A DNA stretch of 64,000 nt from Hormiphora californensis. Lineage: Eukaryota; Ctenophora; Tentaculata; Cydippida; Pleurobrachiidae. The position numbers and the translations under genes are program-made. The DNA is taken from NCBI GenBank assembly GCA_020137815.1, contig CM035350.1, positions 6,893,447 to 6,957,446 on the forward strand, written 5' to 3'. Shown one piece after another: positions 12,676-24,977 of this stretch. The notes under the pieces are model-generated. The model was not told the DNA's origin, did not search any database, and worked only from the letters and a program-made list of their open reading frames with translations. Every line of letters starts with the position of its first letter. Positions within the stretch are counted from its first letter, which is position 1.

Positions 12676-15600
12676 TTATCTCTCTAACTCTGCCTTTGCT
12701 TTGCCCCTCTGTTTGGGCATCTTCTTTTCTTCAATGTCTTTCTCCTTGTAATAATGCGGTGCCACTTCCACCAACCACTTACTCTCTATCTCTATCACCT
12801 GGCGGGAAGAAGTTGGTTAGAAAAACACAACAAAATGATAAAAAACAAGAACTTTGATTAACTAGTAAGAACTAAATCTGAAAGAAAACTGTGGCTCAAG
12901 AAACTGTGTTTTACCTGTCTCATGTACTCCTTCGAGGTTTGAACTAGCTCATGGTAGATCACCCACTTGGGTTGTTCCTCAAACAAACTCGAATTAGGGT
13001 GAATGTGCACACTTTGCTGATGTTTCACTGTCTTGTAGAGACCGTTAGCCGTTAATCGGGACGTGTGATAGAAGTAACCAGAGGTAACTGCTTTCCTGAT
13101 GTTGATATGATCCATGGGATTGGAGAGAAGGTCAATCTCCGTTCTCTCCAGGAGACCCTGTAGCTGGTCCCGAATTGCACGGGCCCGTTTCATGGAGCGA
13201 TGTTGGACAAAGTTCTCGAAACACCACTGAACAGAGTAATCAGTAGCAGCCCACTGATCATACACATTTAGTAGGGTCAGGTGATCTCCACCAGGGAAGA
13301 AGAAGTTAGTTCGGGCATTGTCCGCGTGTACCAGCTGCTCCTTGGGACGGTAAAACACAGCACTATTGACACCCAGCATAGCAGCAATAGTAGTAATCTC
13401 CTCTACCACACCATACTTCTCACTAGCTATCAGAGTTTTAGCCATCATAGGGTCAAGAGGGAACTCTGCCATTTTCCTACCAGTCAGCGTGAGATCCCCC
13501 TTGTGGTTGAGGGCACCAAGAGCGTACAGCTGCTCAAGAGAGACAATCAACGTTTCAGCAGGGGGCGGGTCCATGAAATCAAAGTTCAGAAGATCGTTAA
13601 TTCCCAAACTTTTCAGCATGAGCACCACGTTACCGAGGTTTGTCCTCTGAATTTCAGGAACAGGCGAGGCTTCCAACTCGTTTTGGTAGGACCAGTTTGT
13701 GTAGAGACGGAAACATTTCCCAGCACTAACCCTCCCCGCTCTCCCTGCCCTCTGATCGGCTGATGCACGAGAAATGGGTACAACTGTTAGAGCCTCCATA
13801 CTTGTTCGTGGATTGTAGCTCTTCTGTTTACAGTAACCCGGATCAATAACGTACACAATACCATCGATGGTGAGAGAAGTCTCTGCAATGTTAGTACCGA
13901 GAATTACTTTGCGGCCACCAGGTGGTGTGGGCTCGAAAATCTTTGCCTGCATGTCTGATGGAAGATTTGCATAAATCGGTAAGATAACAAGTTCCTTGAT
14001 TTTACTGCCCAACCTCCGGACCTTATCTTGGAGGATTTCCTGAGCGGTTTCAATTTCCTCTTGGCCAGACAAAACACAAGGATATCCCCAGGTCCCTGAG
14101 TTAGATGAATCTGAAGGATGGACACAACTGACGCCTGAAGATAGTCAGCCTCTGGAGCTTTGGTATAGTAAATCTCCACCGGGTATCGCCGACCTGGAAT
14201 CCTGAAAATTGGAGCATCATCGAAAAAACCGGAGAACTTGCCCGCGTCCAGTGTGGCACTAGAAATGAGAAGTTTGAGATCAGGCCTAAACCGGGCAATA
14301 TCCTTGACCAGGCCAAACAGGACATCAGTGTGAAGGGTCCGCTCGTGAGCCTCATCAATAATCATAACCGAGTAGGAAGCTAAATCTGGTTCACCTAGGA
14401 AGTCTCTGAGTAACATTCCATCGGTCATGTACCGGACCTTGGTACGGTCCGAGGTACAATCCTCAAAACGAATGGAGTATCCCACCTCGTTTCCCAGTTT
14501 CACGTCCATTTCCTCGGCTACACGTGCTGCTACGCTCATTGCAGCAACTCGACGGGGCTGGGTACACCCAATTTTGAGGTCACCCTCACAGTATCCTGCA
14601 TGGTAAAGATACTGGGGGATCTGGGTGGTTTTACCTGACCCAGTTTCTCCCTCAATAATCAGAACTTGGTGCTCCTTGACCGCAGCAAGCAATGCTTCCT
14701 TGTACTGATAAATAGGAAGGGACTCCTGACACTCCTTTATAGTCTGTTTCTTCCTCTCAGCCGCAGTGACAGATGGATCAGCTTCATTAGTTCCCTTGAT
14801 GGTATCCGCGAGAATGAAATCTACAGCATCATCAACAAGAAAATCGTACTCCTTCTGCTCCTTCTTTCCTTTCTTCGCACCAAACTTCAGCTCTGCTTTG
14901 TTTAGCTGATCCTGTTCCCAACGCTTTATTTCTGATTTCGGTCCAAGTTCCTGCCCGTCTTTCTCATCTGGATCGTTGTAGTATTGGAAGGTATCATGCT
15001 CTGTCAGCATGTGATACCGCTGCACTTTTTCCACATCACCAGCTTTGTTGTACCTTTTAGCGAGATCCAGCAGCTGCTTCTTTCTTTCGAGCTCCTTTTT
15101 CTCCTTTTCAGAAACCACAACATCTTTGAAGAGGTACTCCTCGTCTCTGATATCGTCCTCTAATTCTTCCAACTTCATTTCTTTTCGCTTCTTGGCGTAA
15201 TCCCGTCTGCTCTGCTTCCGGAGATCGGGGATTAACTTCCGCTTCTCCTCCTCGCTCATTTGGAGAGTTTTACTGGCATTTCGGTACTTGTCTGAGTCTT
15301 CAACGATGTTCCGGGTGTCATCCTTATCTCTCTTTTTCAACCTCTCCACGAACTCATCTCGACTCTGCTTATCCTTCAACCGATCCTTCTCAGCCTCTTC
15401 CCACTCATCGACATCGACCACAGCAGACTTATCGCGTTTCTTCTTGCTGCTGCTACTCTTGTCTTTTCGACGAACTACGACAGTTTCATCATCAGATTCA
15501 GGATCACGGTGTTTAGATTTCTTTTTCGTCTTTTCCTTAGCAGGCTCGGGTATAAATTGATAGGACTTGTTTTTCCGTTCTGCCTCTTTTGCCGCTCGAA

Positions 15601-15844
15601 GCTGAAGATCCTTGCTATTTACCACCGCTTTTTCCTGTCGTGGAAACTTGCTGTAGAGCTCGGAGGCAAAGCCATTGAGCTTCGTAGAGCTTGGGAGGTC
15701 TGCAGTTTTCTGTAGATCGTAAACTAGACCGTTGACAGATTTGGCTTTCTTCGCTAAGTCAATGATAAACTCCGTAAGAAGTCCATCAGACAGTCCAATA
15801 ATTGAGTGAAGTTCATCATCTACCCATTGCTTGATATTAGACAT
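12676..15844 (-). CDS. DHX16: Pre-mRNA splicing DEAH-box helicase DHX16
   Basis: Spliceosomal RNA helicase, orthologue of yeast Prp2, which activates the spliceosome before the first splicing step. Two exons: 15844-12915 and 12798-12676. Order seen: an N-terminal helical domain, a long charged Lys/Glu region (about residues 100-330), motif [30 protein letters not shown], the DEAH box in [12 protein letters not shown], then [14 protein letters not shown] and QRAGRAGR, followed by the winged-helix and OB regions and a basic tail. The exon sum is 3053 nt, one short of a multiple of three. A base is missing from the AAAA run at 14071-14074 (plus strand), splitting LVF from SGQEEIETA. Corrected length is about 1017 residues, close to animal DHX16. 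It is tandem with ATP synthase beta, 224 bp apart. Confidence 0.95.
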
Positions 15845-16071
15845 TGCTTGTGTTAGAAGAGGAAGGGTAAAAGAGGGTAGGGAATGGTTTGGGGGACGGT
15901 ACAGACAAGAGAGGAACGTGGCGTTCAGCCGCAGAAGTGAGCTGGTGACGAAATTTTAAGATTTGTAAATTATCGCGATCGCGAGATTTACGTCGGCGCC
16001 GCGCATCAAATCAATGAATTTGCAACGCGCCGCAATGTTCATTCTGAAACTTCGCGCGCTACAATGAATCG

Positions 16072-16196
16072 TTAAAGTCCGTTTCAAGCGACTTGACCCG
16101 TAATTCTTGGAATTTGGCGCATTGCGCGTGTATTTACAAAGGGGAAATCCTAAATTTCCAGGAATCTCAGGTCAAGTCGTTTGAAACGCACTTTAA
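16072..16196. mobile_element. Short foldback element (MITE-like)
   Basis: The left arm TTAAAGTCCGTTTCAAGCGA and the right arm (complement TTAAAGTGCGTTTCAAACGA) are inverted repeats of about 27 bp with few mismatches. Inner sequence around TTGGAATTT..AAATTTCCA pairs further. About 125 bp, non-coding. Confidence 0.7.
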
Positions 16197-17277
16197 GTTT
16201 GAGTCCACATGCGGCCACCCACTGAGACAGGTTAAGTTCAGGTAACGGGCTATCAATCAGTTTCCCAGGCAACCACTGATAGAAATATGATGATGGTTCG
16301 AAATAAAACACTCTCTTCAAAGAATTCAATTTCATATATGTACAGAGCACGTCATCATTAGAGAAGTGAAGCACGTCAACAAATGCATGTGCGATCTATC
16401 TCTATTCAGGTCATTCTGTTGAATTCTCGAAAAAATAACACTGACAACATCTCGTTATTCCCTATCAGTAGTCTCTCACAATACAAAACATGTTACAATG
16501 AAAAGTTGTGCGTGTATGTGTGTTTCACAAAACACTACTGACAGACACACACACACACACGCGTGTCATTGCTGCTGCTGCTGAAACAAAGTGATCCATC
16601 GTTGTTGTTAGCCCCCGGCCCCGCGGATATATATTTATATTGTATATATCGTCTCATTAAAAATCATATAGGTGTGCACTGTATAAAAACATGTCTCACT
16701 CACTCCCTCTATCCGTCTCTACCGGAGTAGAACCTCACTCCCTCCCTCTCTCTGTCTCTCTCTCTCTTCATTATCTCTCTCCGCAACAGCCCTAAAACAG
16801 TCTTGGTTTAAAAATTAGATAAAAATGGAAAAAAGACAGGAAACATTGCTCTAATATATTTGCACATAGGACACAGCGGTGTAAATGTTGGGAAAATAGT
16901 AATAGTAGGGAAGGTATAGATATCTTACTCTGTTATTCACTCAATTTAGGTTTAAGAAACACAATCAAATAAAAATATGATAACGTTGATGTATGTAAAA
17001 ACATTTTGGGATCGCTGAAATAGAAAACAAAAATAACAATCCACTCCCCCGGGGGCAGCTGCTACTGTGCAAAAATAAACACCTAAACCTTACGAGACAC
17101 GGGGACACTACACCTGCACACACACACACAATATAACTGTTGCCATGGTATATGAAAAAAAAACAGATCACGTGATCGACCGGACACATGATAGAACGGT
17201 CTCTTGTAACAAACGCACTCTACATCGACACAAAAAAAAACAATACAGAGAACTCTGAAGTAGATCTTCAAAAAAGT

Positions 17278-17381
<104 letters not shown>

Positions 17382-18282
17382 AAATTTAGGAGGGCAAACT
17401 CTCCCAGAAAGGGCTGTCAGGAATGGAAAAGCTGAATCATTAAAGTGTATTCACATCCTAGTACCCTTTCTCTCTTCCTCACTCTTTCTCTACTCGTCTC
17501 TCTCCCTATCCTCAAAAAGTAAATCAAATACACACGTCCACTCACACACACACACACGAAATTGATAGGGATGTGTTTTTTGATAAATGCTCTAACTAAA
17601 GAAAACCCGGCATCTTTTCCTGTTTTCCATTTATCATATATTCAGTTTTAGCATTCACTCACTCGCACACACATACACATATATAACCTTAAAAAGACCT
17701 ACAAATTGACAAATACACGGCTTCAAAATTATACTGGGATTGTACAGGCATTTCTCTTATTCCAATTCTCTCTTTTTTCTCTCTCGGGTTTTTTTGGATG
17801 GGATAGCAATTTTGTCGCCAGATTTTTGACATAAATGCTCGCTCATTCGGGGGCGTTTGCATAGCTCAGAACTGTTCATTCAGTCACACACAACTACACA
17901 TTCACCCCAATTTCACTGTGCCCCCATGTAGAGAGTACAGCTGTCACAGAATCAATTTTTACTTATTTTTGTCGATCAAACGATTTTTACGAAGTCCGAA
18001 GTGTCTCTATCTCTTTTTCTCTCGCTCGCGCTCTCGCCGGCGTGAAACAACAACGTTTGACACATGCGGTCAAAGTCTCTGAAGGATTTGTCTTGTGGGG
18101 GGCTAGCAACACTCAAACGTGCCCTTACAGACTGAAAAAAATAGAATGTTAGAAATTCAATATATTGAAAATATCGAAATGTGAACTCTCCATTTTATAC
18201 ATATCTCTCTCTCTCTCTCTTCTCTATGTCTCTATGTCTCACTGGGTGATCCAGGGTGATTGAGCGGGCTGCAGGGGGTTGA

Positions 18283-20126
18283 TCAATACCTGGCGGGATC
18301 GTATACTGTTGCAGGGTAGCTCTGCATTTCATTAGGATTGAGATTCTGAAATAGAGTTTTCAATTAGCGTGAAATAGAGAGATAGGGGAGTGTTCAATAT
18401 CAATTAATGATTGGGCACACACACACACACACACTCTCTCTCTCTCTGTAATTAGGTCACGTGATCTCACTAACCTCGTTTCCGATAGGCGGTGTACTTT
18501 GTGCCCCGGTACTGCTGTATGACGTGTAGGGGGCAATGTAACCTCCGGCCCCCGCGGCACCTCCTGGCCCAAGGTGCAGTTGACCCATTTGACTGGCCAG
18601 GGCGTGGGGGTCCATTGGGGACAGGTGTGGGGGGAACGAGAGGGGTACGAGCTGGGGTGACACCCATTGTCCGTTGTGGATGTTGTTGAACTGGTACGGC
18701 AGAGGTACCATCTGCATAGCTGCAGGGAGGGGGAATAAGGGTTAGAGAGTATAGAATATAAAGAGCGGGAGAGTGTGTGTTAACTACTGTCACATACAGG
18801 AAGTGCCTTGTTTTGTTCAGGGGCGCTGGAAAGGAGGGTCGAACAAGGCAGGAAGTGCCCTACTTACACGGGTGGAATAGAACTGGTCGGGGTGTGGCAG
18901 GCATGGCAGCAGCCCCATTCTGTCCCACATCAGAGAACACGGGTTGCACAAATCCCATGGCGGGTATTTGACCCGTCTCGTCCATTGCACCAGTCCAGGG
19001 CGTCAGGTAGACCATGGGACGTTTCTTGTTAGGATTGGGTGCCTCCGCAAACTTGACTATCAGAGGCTCCCCGCCACCTTGGAGAGGTTTTCCGTTCAGT
19101 GCCTTGATCGCCTTCTCACAGAACTCTTTGTCTTCTAACCTAGAGAGTAACATACGTTAGTGAGGGGAGAGAACTCAGAAAACCTAGAGCGGGAGTTTAA
19201 AATGTGAGAGAGATAGCTAGGGGAATATGAAAACAAAGAGAAGGGGTATCAGTTACACATATGCACAGAAAAGGCGGGAAATCACTCACCTTGCAAATCC
19301 TACACCTTTACTGTTGCCTTCTGGATCTTTGAGGATCCTACTGGACACAATCTCACCGAATGGCGATACCAAGTTGTTTAGTTGCTGAGGGGGAGATGTG
19401 GCGTGATGACAGGCAGCACACAAATATTATAATACACCACGGTATAGAGAATATGTATACCAAGAACCAACCGAATCAGGAAACACTGGTCCCTGATTGG
19501 CTGATAACCAGTCACGTGACCTAAACAACGAGTTCTTATTGGTTGTTTACTTGTGTCGGTCGGTTCCTGATATGTATGTATACTTACATCTTCGGTGAAG
19601 TTCCGGGGCAGATTGCTGATGTATAGGTTGGTCGGGTCTATATTCTCACTGAACTGCTTTTTACTTGGGTCTTGGTGTTGTTTTCTTATCTGGTCGTTGA
19701 TGGACAGCTGGTGGTAAATGGGGGGTGGGGTTCTGCGCCCACCACTTTCCCGCGTCCCAGTGCGCGCGGAGCCTCAAACACACAAAGTGCAGACAATAGC
19801 GCACTTTGCACAACGATAAGTTGCGCATATTTCGGCGGTTTTTTGCGGTCGCTTTTAAACAATCTCAGGGCGGGTAGGACCATTCAAATAATACAGCTGC
19901 CGCCGTTCTCAGCATTATTCCCATTCTTACCTTGGCAAAGGATGCTTGCGTTCCCTGCAGGGTCAGGTGCTGACAGGCTTTCTGGGCTGCTTCGGGGTTC
20001 TCAAAATCCACAAACCCGTAACCTGAAATCAAAGAACATAGAGCGGGAAGGAGAATTAGTGAATGTTATGGAAATGACAAAATAGGAACACAGAGAGGGA
20101 GAGAAAGAGAGATAGAAAGATAGAGA

Positions 20127-20172
<46 letters not shown>

Positions 20173-22428
20173 GAGAACGAGAGAGAGAACGAGAGAGAGA
20201 GAACGAGAGAGATAGGGGACAATGGAAAACTCACCTTTGCACTTGTTACTTTGTTTATCAGTTATGGCCTTCGTCGACGTGATCTTACCAAACCTGAAGA
20301 TAGTAAAGATTAAAAAAGATGATAAAATATGATAATATCACAAACTAAAGATATCATCGCGTGATCAGAAGGTAACAGGTGGGTACTACCAAATTGGTCG
20401 TTGAATTAGTTGTTCGTTACTGATAAAGGGTGTGTTATGAAGCGAGGTGTGTTTTTAAAAAGGGAATGCAGTTTTTGTTGCGTGATGTAATAGTTATAGT
20501 AATTAGAACAGAATATTATACTAGGTCACTTTCCCTCCTTCTCTCTCACTCCTTCTCTCTTCTCTCAATAAAGTAAGAGAAAAAACTATGAGAAAAACTA
20601 TGAGAAAAAACTATGAGAAAAAACTATGAGAATACATAGATAGAGGGATAGAGAAAAAGAGAGAAATTAGAAAAAGAGAGAGCACGTCTGATTACTATAA
20701 CATATATGCGTGTACATGCGTACGTACATATTGACACTATGTTCTTGGCTAGTCTCTTTGTTAGGCGAATTGCAGTAGACACGGGGTATATTGAGAAAAT
20801 ATGTGGGGGTAAAGTGAGGGAGAGAGAGGGGGGGGGGTGACTATCGACTAACTTATAATTAGTTCAGGGCGTGAAACCTGCCCACAGTGGTACATGACCA
20901 AACGCTATTTTAAAAACGCACGTTTTTTTGCAATTTTAAAACTTGGTTTAAACTTTACCGCTAAAACTACAACAGTCGGACCCCGATTTACCGAGAGGAA
21001 AAATTCCCCGATATAGGAATGGATTATTGAATTGATTATTGAATTGATTATTGAACAGTATTTGACCCCTAAAATATACCGGGTACCTCGATTTACCGGG
21101 AAAAACTTTTATCCCCGAGCACTCCGATAAATTAGGGTCCGACTGTACACTGAAAATACTCAAGTTTCCAATTATACATTACACGCACCTTTTACACATA
21201 TTAGCTAGCTCGTCATCTGTCATGTGATTGGGTAGTCCTCTGATATACAGGTTCGTCTTGCTAAGTTGTTCTGGTTGTGAATTCTCGTTCCTATATCCCC
21301 CACCACCACCCTGTGTTCGAGGGAGGGCCGGTTAGATCAGGAATTAGGGGGTGGGAGTGGGGTTTCAGGAATCCTTGTTTTATGGAAGTTGTGGAACATT
21401 GAAAAGTGGTGATGGTGGTGTTGATTTGATACACGATAAAGTGCATTACAATTGGCACAAGGAACAGATTTAAATAGTCTCGGGCGCTCTCATGGATAGG
21501 TTCTATTAGATTATCTAATGGGGGTGTAAAGACGTCGAACAGCCCAGGTGTGATCGGACAGGGTGGTTATCAAAAAGAATGAAGGACGGAAAAGTGGAGA
21601 AAGAGAGTTATCATTGAAGATAAGGGTGAGGATGATATGGGTAAACTAGAAGATGTTATTGTTGGAGAATTCAAAGATGACATACAGAGAGAGCAATGGT
21701 ACGTTAGAGGGAAGAAGATGGGTAAATGAATAACGAGCAGCCAGAAAAGATATTAATTATATAATAAGGAGATGAGATGAGAAGTTCTATAGTACAAAGA
21801 AAAGAGGATTTCGACGTTTAATCTGAGGGTTGCTCTCTGCCCAGCTCTCGCCGTACCTGTCGACTGTTCATGGTGGGGCTCGCATCGCCTCTCTCTGCTG
21901 TTCTCATGGGACACCGGCCTTCCATCTTAGCCTCGCTTGCCCCCCTGATCAACATGTTTTTTTGTTACCAAAACTTGTAGGCACTACCATTACTACCCCC
22001 ATAACACACTCCCCCCCCTGGTCACATCAGTTACCCCAATTCCCCCTCCTTTCCCGGTCCAGGATGGCATAGCCGGAGGTTAGCCCAATTAAGATACAGA
22101 AGAGGTCAGGGACTGGAATTAGGGCAAAAGAAAGAAAGAGGGGGAAAAGGGGGGGGGGGGGGGGGGACAAAAGAAGAAGAGGAGGAGGGAGATAAAGAGA
22201 AGTAGACAGAAGAAGTCTGACAGAGAGCGAGAAGAAGAGAGAGAGAGAGAGACAGAGACAAAGAGAGAGATCCAAAAGGGAAACGTTGAGGGGCAAGAAG
22301 GGAGTCAAAGAGTGGACAAGAGAGGCACTCGGGTGATAAACATAAGAGTACAGATCAAGGCCGAGAGACAGAGGAACAAGAGAGAAGTTAGAGCGATAAA
22401 AGAGAGATGAGAGGGAGAGAAAGGTATT

Positions 22429-22478
<50 letters not shown>

Positions 22479-23584
22479 AAGAAAGATAGAAGAGTGGGCG
22501 TATGGGAGCGCTAATAACACCCTAATGACTGTGTACACAAGTTCTTTGTGTGTCATCGAGTGTACGTTTCAGTGTAACTGTCCTTTCCCGCGTAAACTGC
22601 TTGAAGTGTTTAACTTTAGTTCGCTGTTCAATAACTGGCTCCATGTATAAAAGTGTAGAGGGTACAATAAAATTAAAGAAGAGAGGGGTTAAAAAGGGCC
22701 GGAGGGGGGGCTCTCCACCGACTGTCAATCTTGTACGCAGAATGGGGGGTCCACGTTCTTTGGAGAGCGATGGCAATGAAGATAGATTTGAAATAGGGGA
22801 ATGATCACTGGATGATCAGAGCTTTGGATAACGGACAAGCAGTACAACAAGATTGTGAGAGCAGTGTGTGCAAGCGTTGGTTGGTGTACCAGCACTTAGT
22901 TTGGTAGAGCCAGTTATGGTTATGCGGGTTGGGAAACCCATCTTTGTTGTGCCCGTAGTTTGTTCGCCGGCCGCCCCATTGCGGGCTGGGTGACGGTGAT
23001 CGCTGCTTATACGGCATCTGATTGAGGTATATCTGGTATTTCCATGTGTTAGCAGGGACAGATATATTTTAGAGAGCAAGGGAGTTACTAAATAGAGGGG
23101 ACCCGGAAGTAAAATGAAACAATACCTGTTGTCAAGGGAGGGGGGTTGCGAGGGGTAACCTCTTACCTGTTGTGTTTTGATGGGATTAGAAAAGATGGTC
23201 TGGCTAGATCGTTGTGGGGGTGTCCTTGTGGTCGGTTCGCTCGTTCCATTACTAAGCGTGTTGTAATGATTCTGTCGTAATAACACCTGGTAAGAACACA
23301 AGGGGGTTAGACGGGGGGGGGGGGGGGACAATACGCATGTTCAACTTCGAAAAACTGTAAGTTGAACCCGAACGTCAAACCGTGAATGGAAAGTAAGATA
23401 ACAAGGACAATCAGATACGGGAAAAGTTACTAATTTCACTACCAATAACAGCGTTTACAAGGCAGTGAAAAAAGGGGATCATTTTTCTCACCTTTTTCTC
23501 CTCTCCTACGGTAGTAATTTTATCGTCTGAATGATTGAAACCATTAGTCTCTGGAGTGTTTTCTAGTACTTCCGCCTCAACCAT
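18283..23584 (-). CDS. RBMS-type single-strand-interacting RNA-binding protein
   Basis: Two-RRM protein related to vertebrate RBMS1/2/3 and Drosophila alan shepard, which bind single-stranded nucleic acid and regulate mRNA. Exons (complement): 23584-23492, 23286-23167, about 23032 to about 22860, 21310-21189, 20293-20235, 20022-19931, about 19707-19588, 19384-19290, 19139-18868, 18719-18475, 18345-18283. Seen: [11 protein letters not shown] near the start, RRM1 with [10 protein letters not shown] and [19 protein letters not shown]2 with [17 protein letters not shown] and [11 protein letters not shown], then a Pro/Gly/Gln-rich tail with [10 protein letters not shown] and a final [10 protein letters not shown]. 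Exons from 21310 to 18283 close in phase with no indel. The joint between the PYKQR exon and the exon at 21310 is unresolved; a further exon may lie between. The ATG follows a TAG by 5 nt. Confidence 0.9.
19462..19568. mobile_element. 107-bp MITE, copy 1
   Basis: Ends are AAGAACCAACCGA and its inverted counterpart TCGGTCGGTTC. The core includes TGGTCCCTGATTGGCTGATA and a CACGTG box. A near-identical copy lies at 29513-29618. Sits in an RBMS intron; TATGTATAC-like sequence occurs on both sides, but the duplication is not clean. Confidence 0.85.
20118..20217. repeat. GA-rich microsatellite
   Basis: Imperfect GA tract with interspersed GAACGA units in an RBMS intron. Confidence 0.9.
20577..20635. 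repeat. 14-15-bp tandem repeat, 4 copies
   Basis: Unit AGAAAAAACTATG repeated with length changes in the A run, within an RBMS intron. Confidence 0.75.
20972..21146. mobile_element. MITE with ACAGTCGGACCC ends (pogo/Tigger-like)
   Basis: Left end ACAGTCGGACCCCGATTTA pairs with right end TAAATTAGGGTCCGACTGT. TIRs of the CAGTCGGACC type are common in pogo/Tigger-like elements, so that assignment is an inference from the ends only. A 12-13-bp tandem repeat (GATTATTGAATT, three copies, 21026-21056) lies inside. Confidence 0.7.
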
Positions 23585-24090
23585 TACACCTACAGACGCC
23601 CGCCAGGGGAAGGGAAATGAGGGTTAGGGAACGGAGGAATTAGGAAAATAAGGGGATAGAGAAAGAAGTAAGAAGGTTAAAGAATGATTATGAATATCGG
23701 GCAAGTAGTAGAGGAAGTGACATGCAACAACAGGTGGTACCCAAATGTGTGCATTGTGCAAACTGTGGAGTGTTGTTTTGTATTTGAGTTGAGGTTTATG
23801 AATGTTTAAGGTAAAAAAGATAGGGGCAAATTGAAACACGGTCATGCTACAAGAACCACTGGTTGTATAAATAAATTATCCACTTTCTTTCACCCACAAA
23901 TAAATATAGTACGTTAAAAATCAAAATCCGAATATGATAATAAACCAGAATTATGTACAAAAGTCCAGAATTAAGACTACAAACAGTGACAAACAGGGTT
24001 AGCGGGAGATTTTAAACAAATTTCCCGCTCTTTTAGGCATTCAACACTACAACGTTCAAAACATACACCATGCAACTAAGAGTTAAGATC

Positions 24091-24977
24091 TCAATATTTA
24101 GGAAGTGCGACCCTATCAAAAATTAGTTTAGTGTAATCTACAGCTACAAAGAGTGCTCCAGCAGCCAGGGGAACGCCCTCATTAGGCAGGGTGTAATACC
24201 CCTGAAGAAGCCTCTCACTCCGGCACTACTATAAACATCTCGAATGGCACCAAGGGGAGAGACATTGCTAACTTGCACCCTTGATTTAACAACATCAATA
24301 GGGTATGCAAAACCCCAACACATTGACCCACCAATTCCACCTGACACTGCTGTCTTCCACATTGATACTTCGTCAGGGTCGTTGAACAAAACAAGTTTAG
24401 CAGCCTCGTATCCTCCAAAGAAGTAGAAATATCCCCATGCTTCCCTTAGCAATGTTGGGGTCCACCCCTTCATAAGTGCCAGAGGGCCCTCATTCTTCAC
24501 GATATGGATCATCATGGCTAAGGGCGTGGTTGGAACACCACTTTTTACTGATCCAGTGAGATGCTGTGTCTGAAGCCTACACTTCACTAATTCAGTGGGA
24601 GTAAGAACAAATGAAGCACAACATCCAGACAAGGCCCCACAGATAGACTGACTCATCAATGATAACTCCCCGTGACTTGACTTCCCTGTAAGGTACTGCA
24701 TTCCAATACTGATCCGACCATACGCAAGAAATGCTGTAGCACTTTCACCAACGTTGGCAAGCACAGCAGGAATAGATCCAGCATACAACCCCCTTATTCC
24801 TTCTGATTGTGCCGTGGCCCGGAGTGTAGCCCATACTTTGGTGTATTTTTCAGGAAAAGTCTGCATTTTCACTTTAGTTGTGTCGAGTGGCTGAGTCGTG
24901 TACACCGCCGTAACTCCACCCATCACACCTGCCAAGGTATCCCGAAAGCTTTCCAAGATCCATCTGCTGTCTGACAT
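24091..24977 (-). CDS. SLC25A15: Mitochondrial ornithine carrier-like SLC25 protein
   Basis: Mitochondrial carrier whose relatives exchange ornithine and citrulline across the inner membrane for the urea and arginine pathways. Seen: three carrier repeats with PLDTTKVKMQTFP, PTELVKCRLQT and PIDVVKSRVQV, plus GYFYFFGGYE and LLREAWG, which match SLC25A15/SLC25A2 closely. Single exon. The frame hits a stop after RAFPWLLEHSL, but shifting one base at the GGGG run 24168-24171 (plus strand) restores AAGALFVAVDYTKLI and an end at RVALPKY (stop 24091). The length 887 nt is one short of a multiple of three, and the corrected protein would be 295 residues, normal for the family. TAG lies 3 nt before the ATG. 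Confidence 0.88.
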
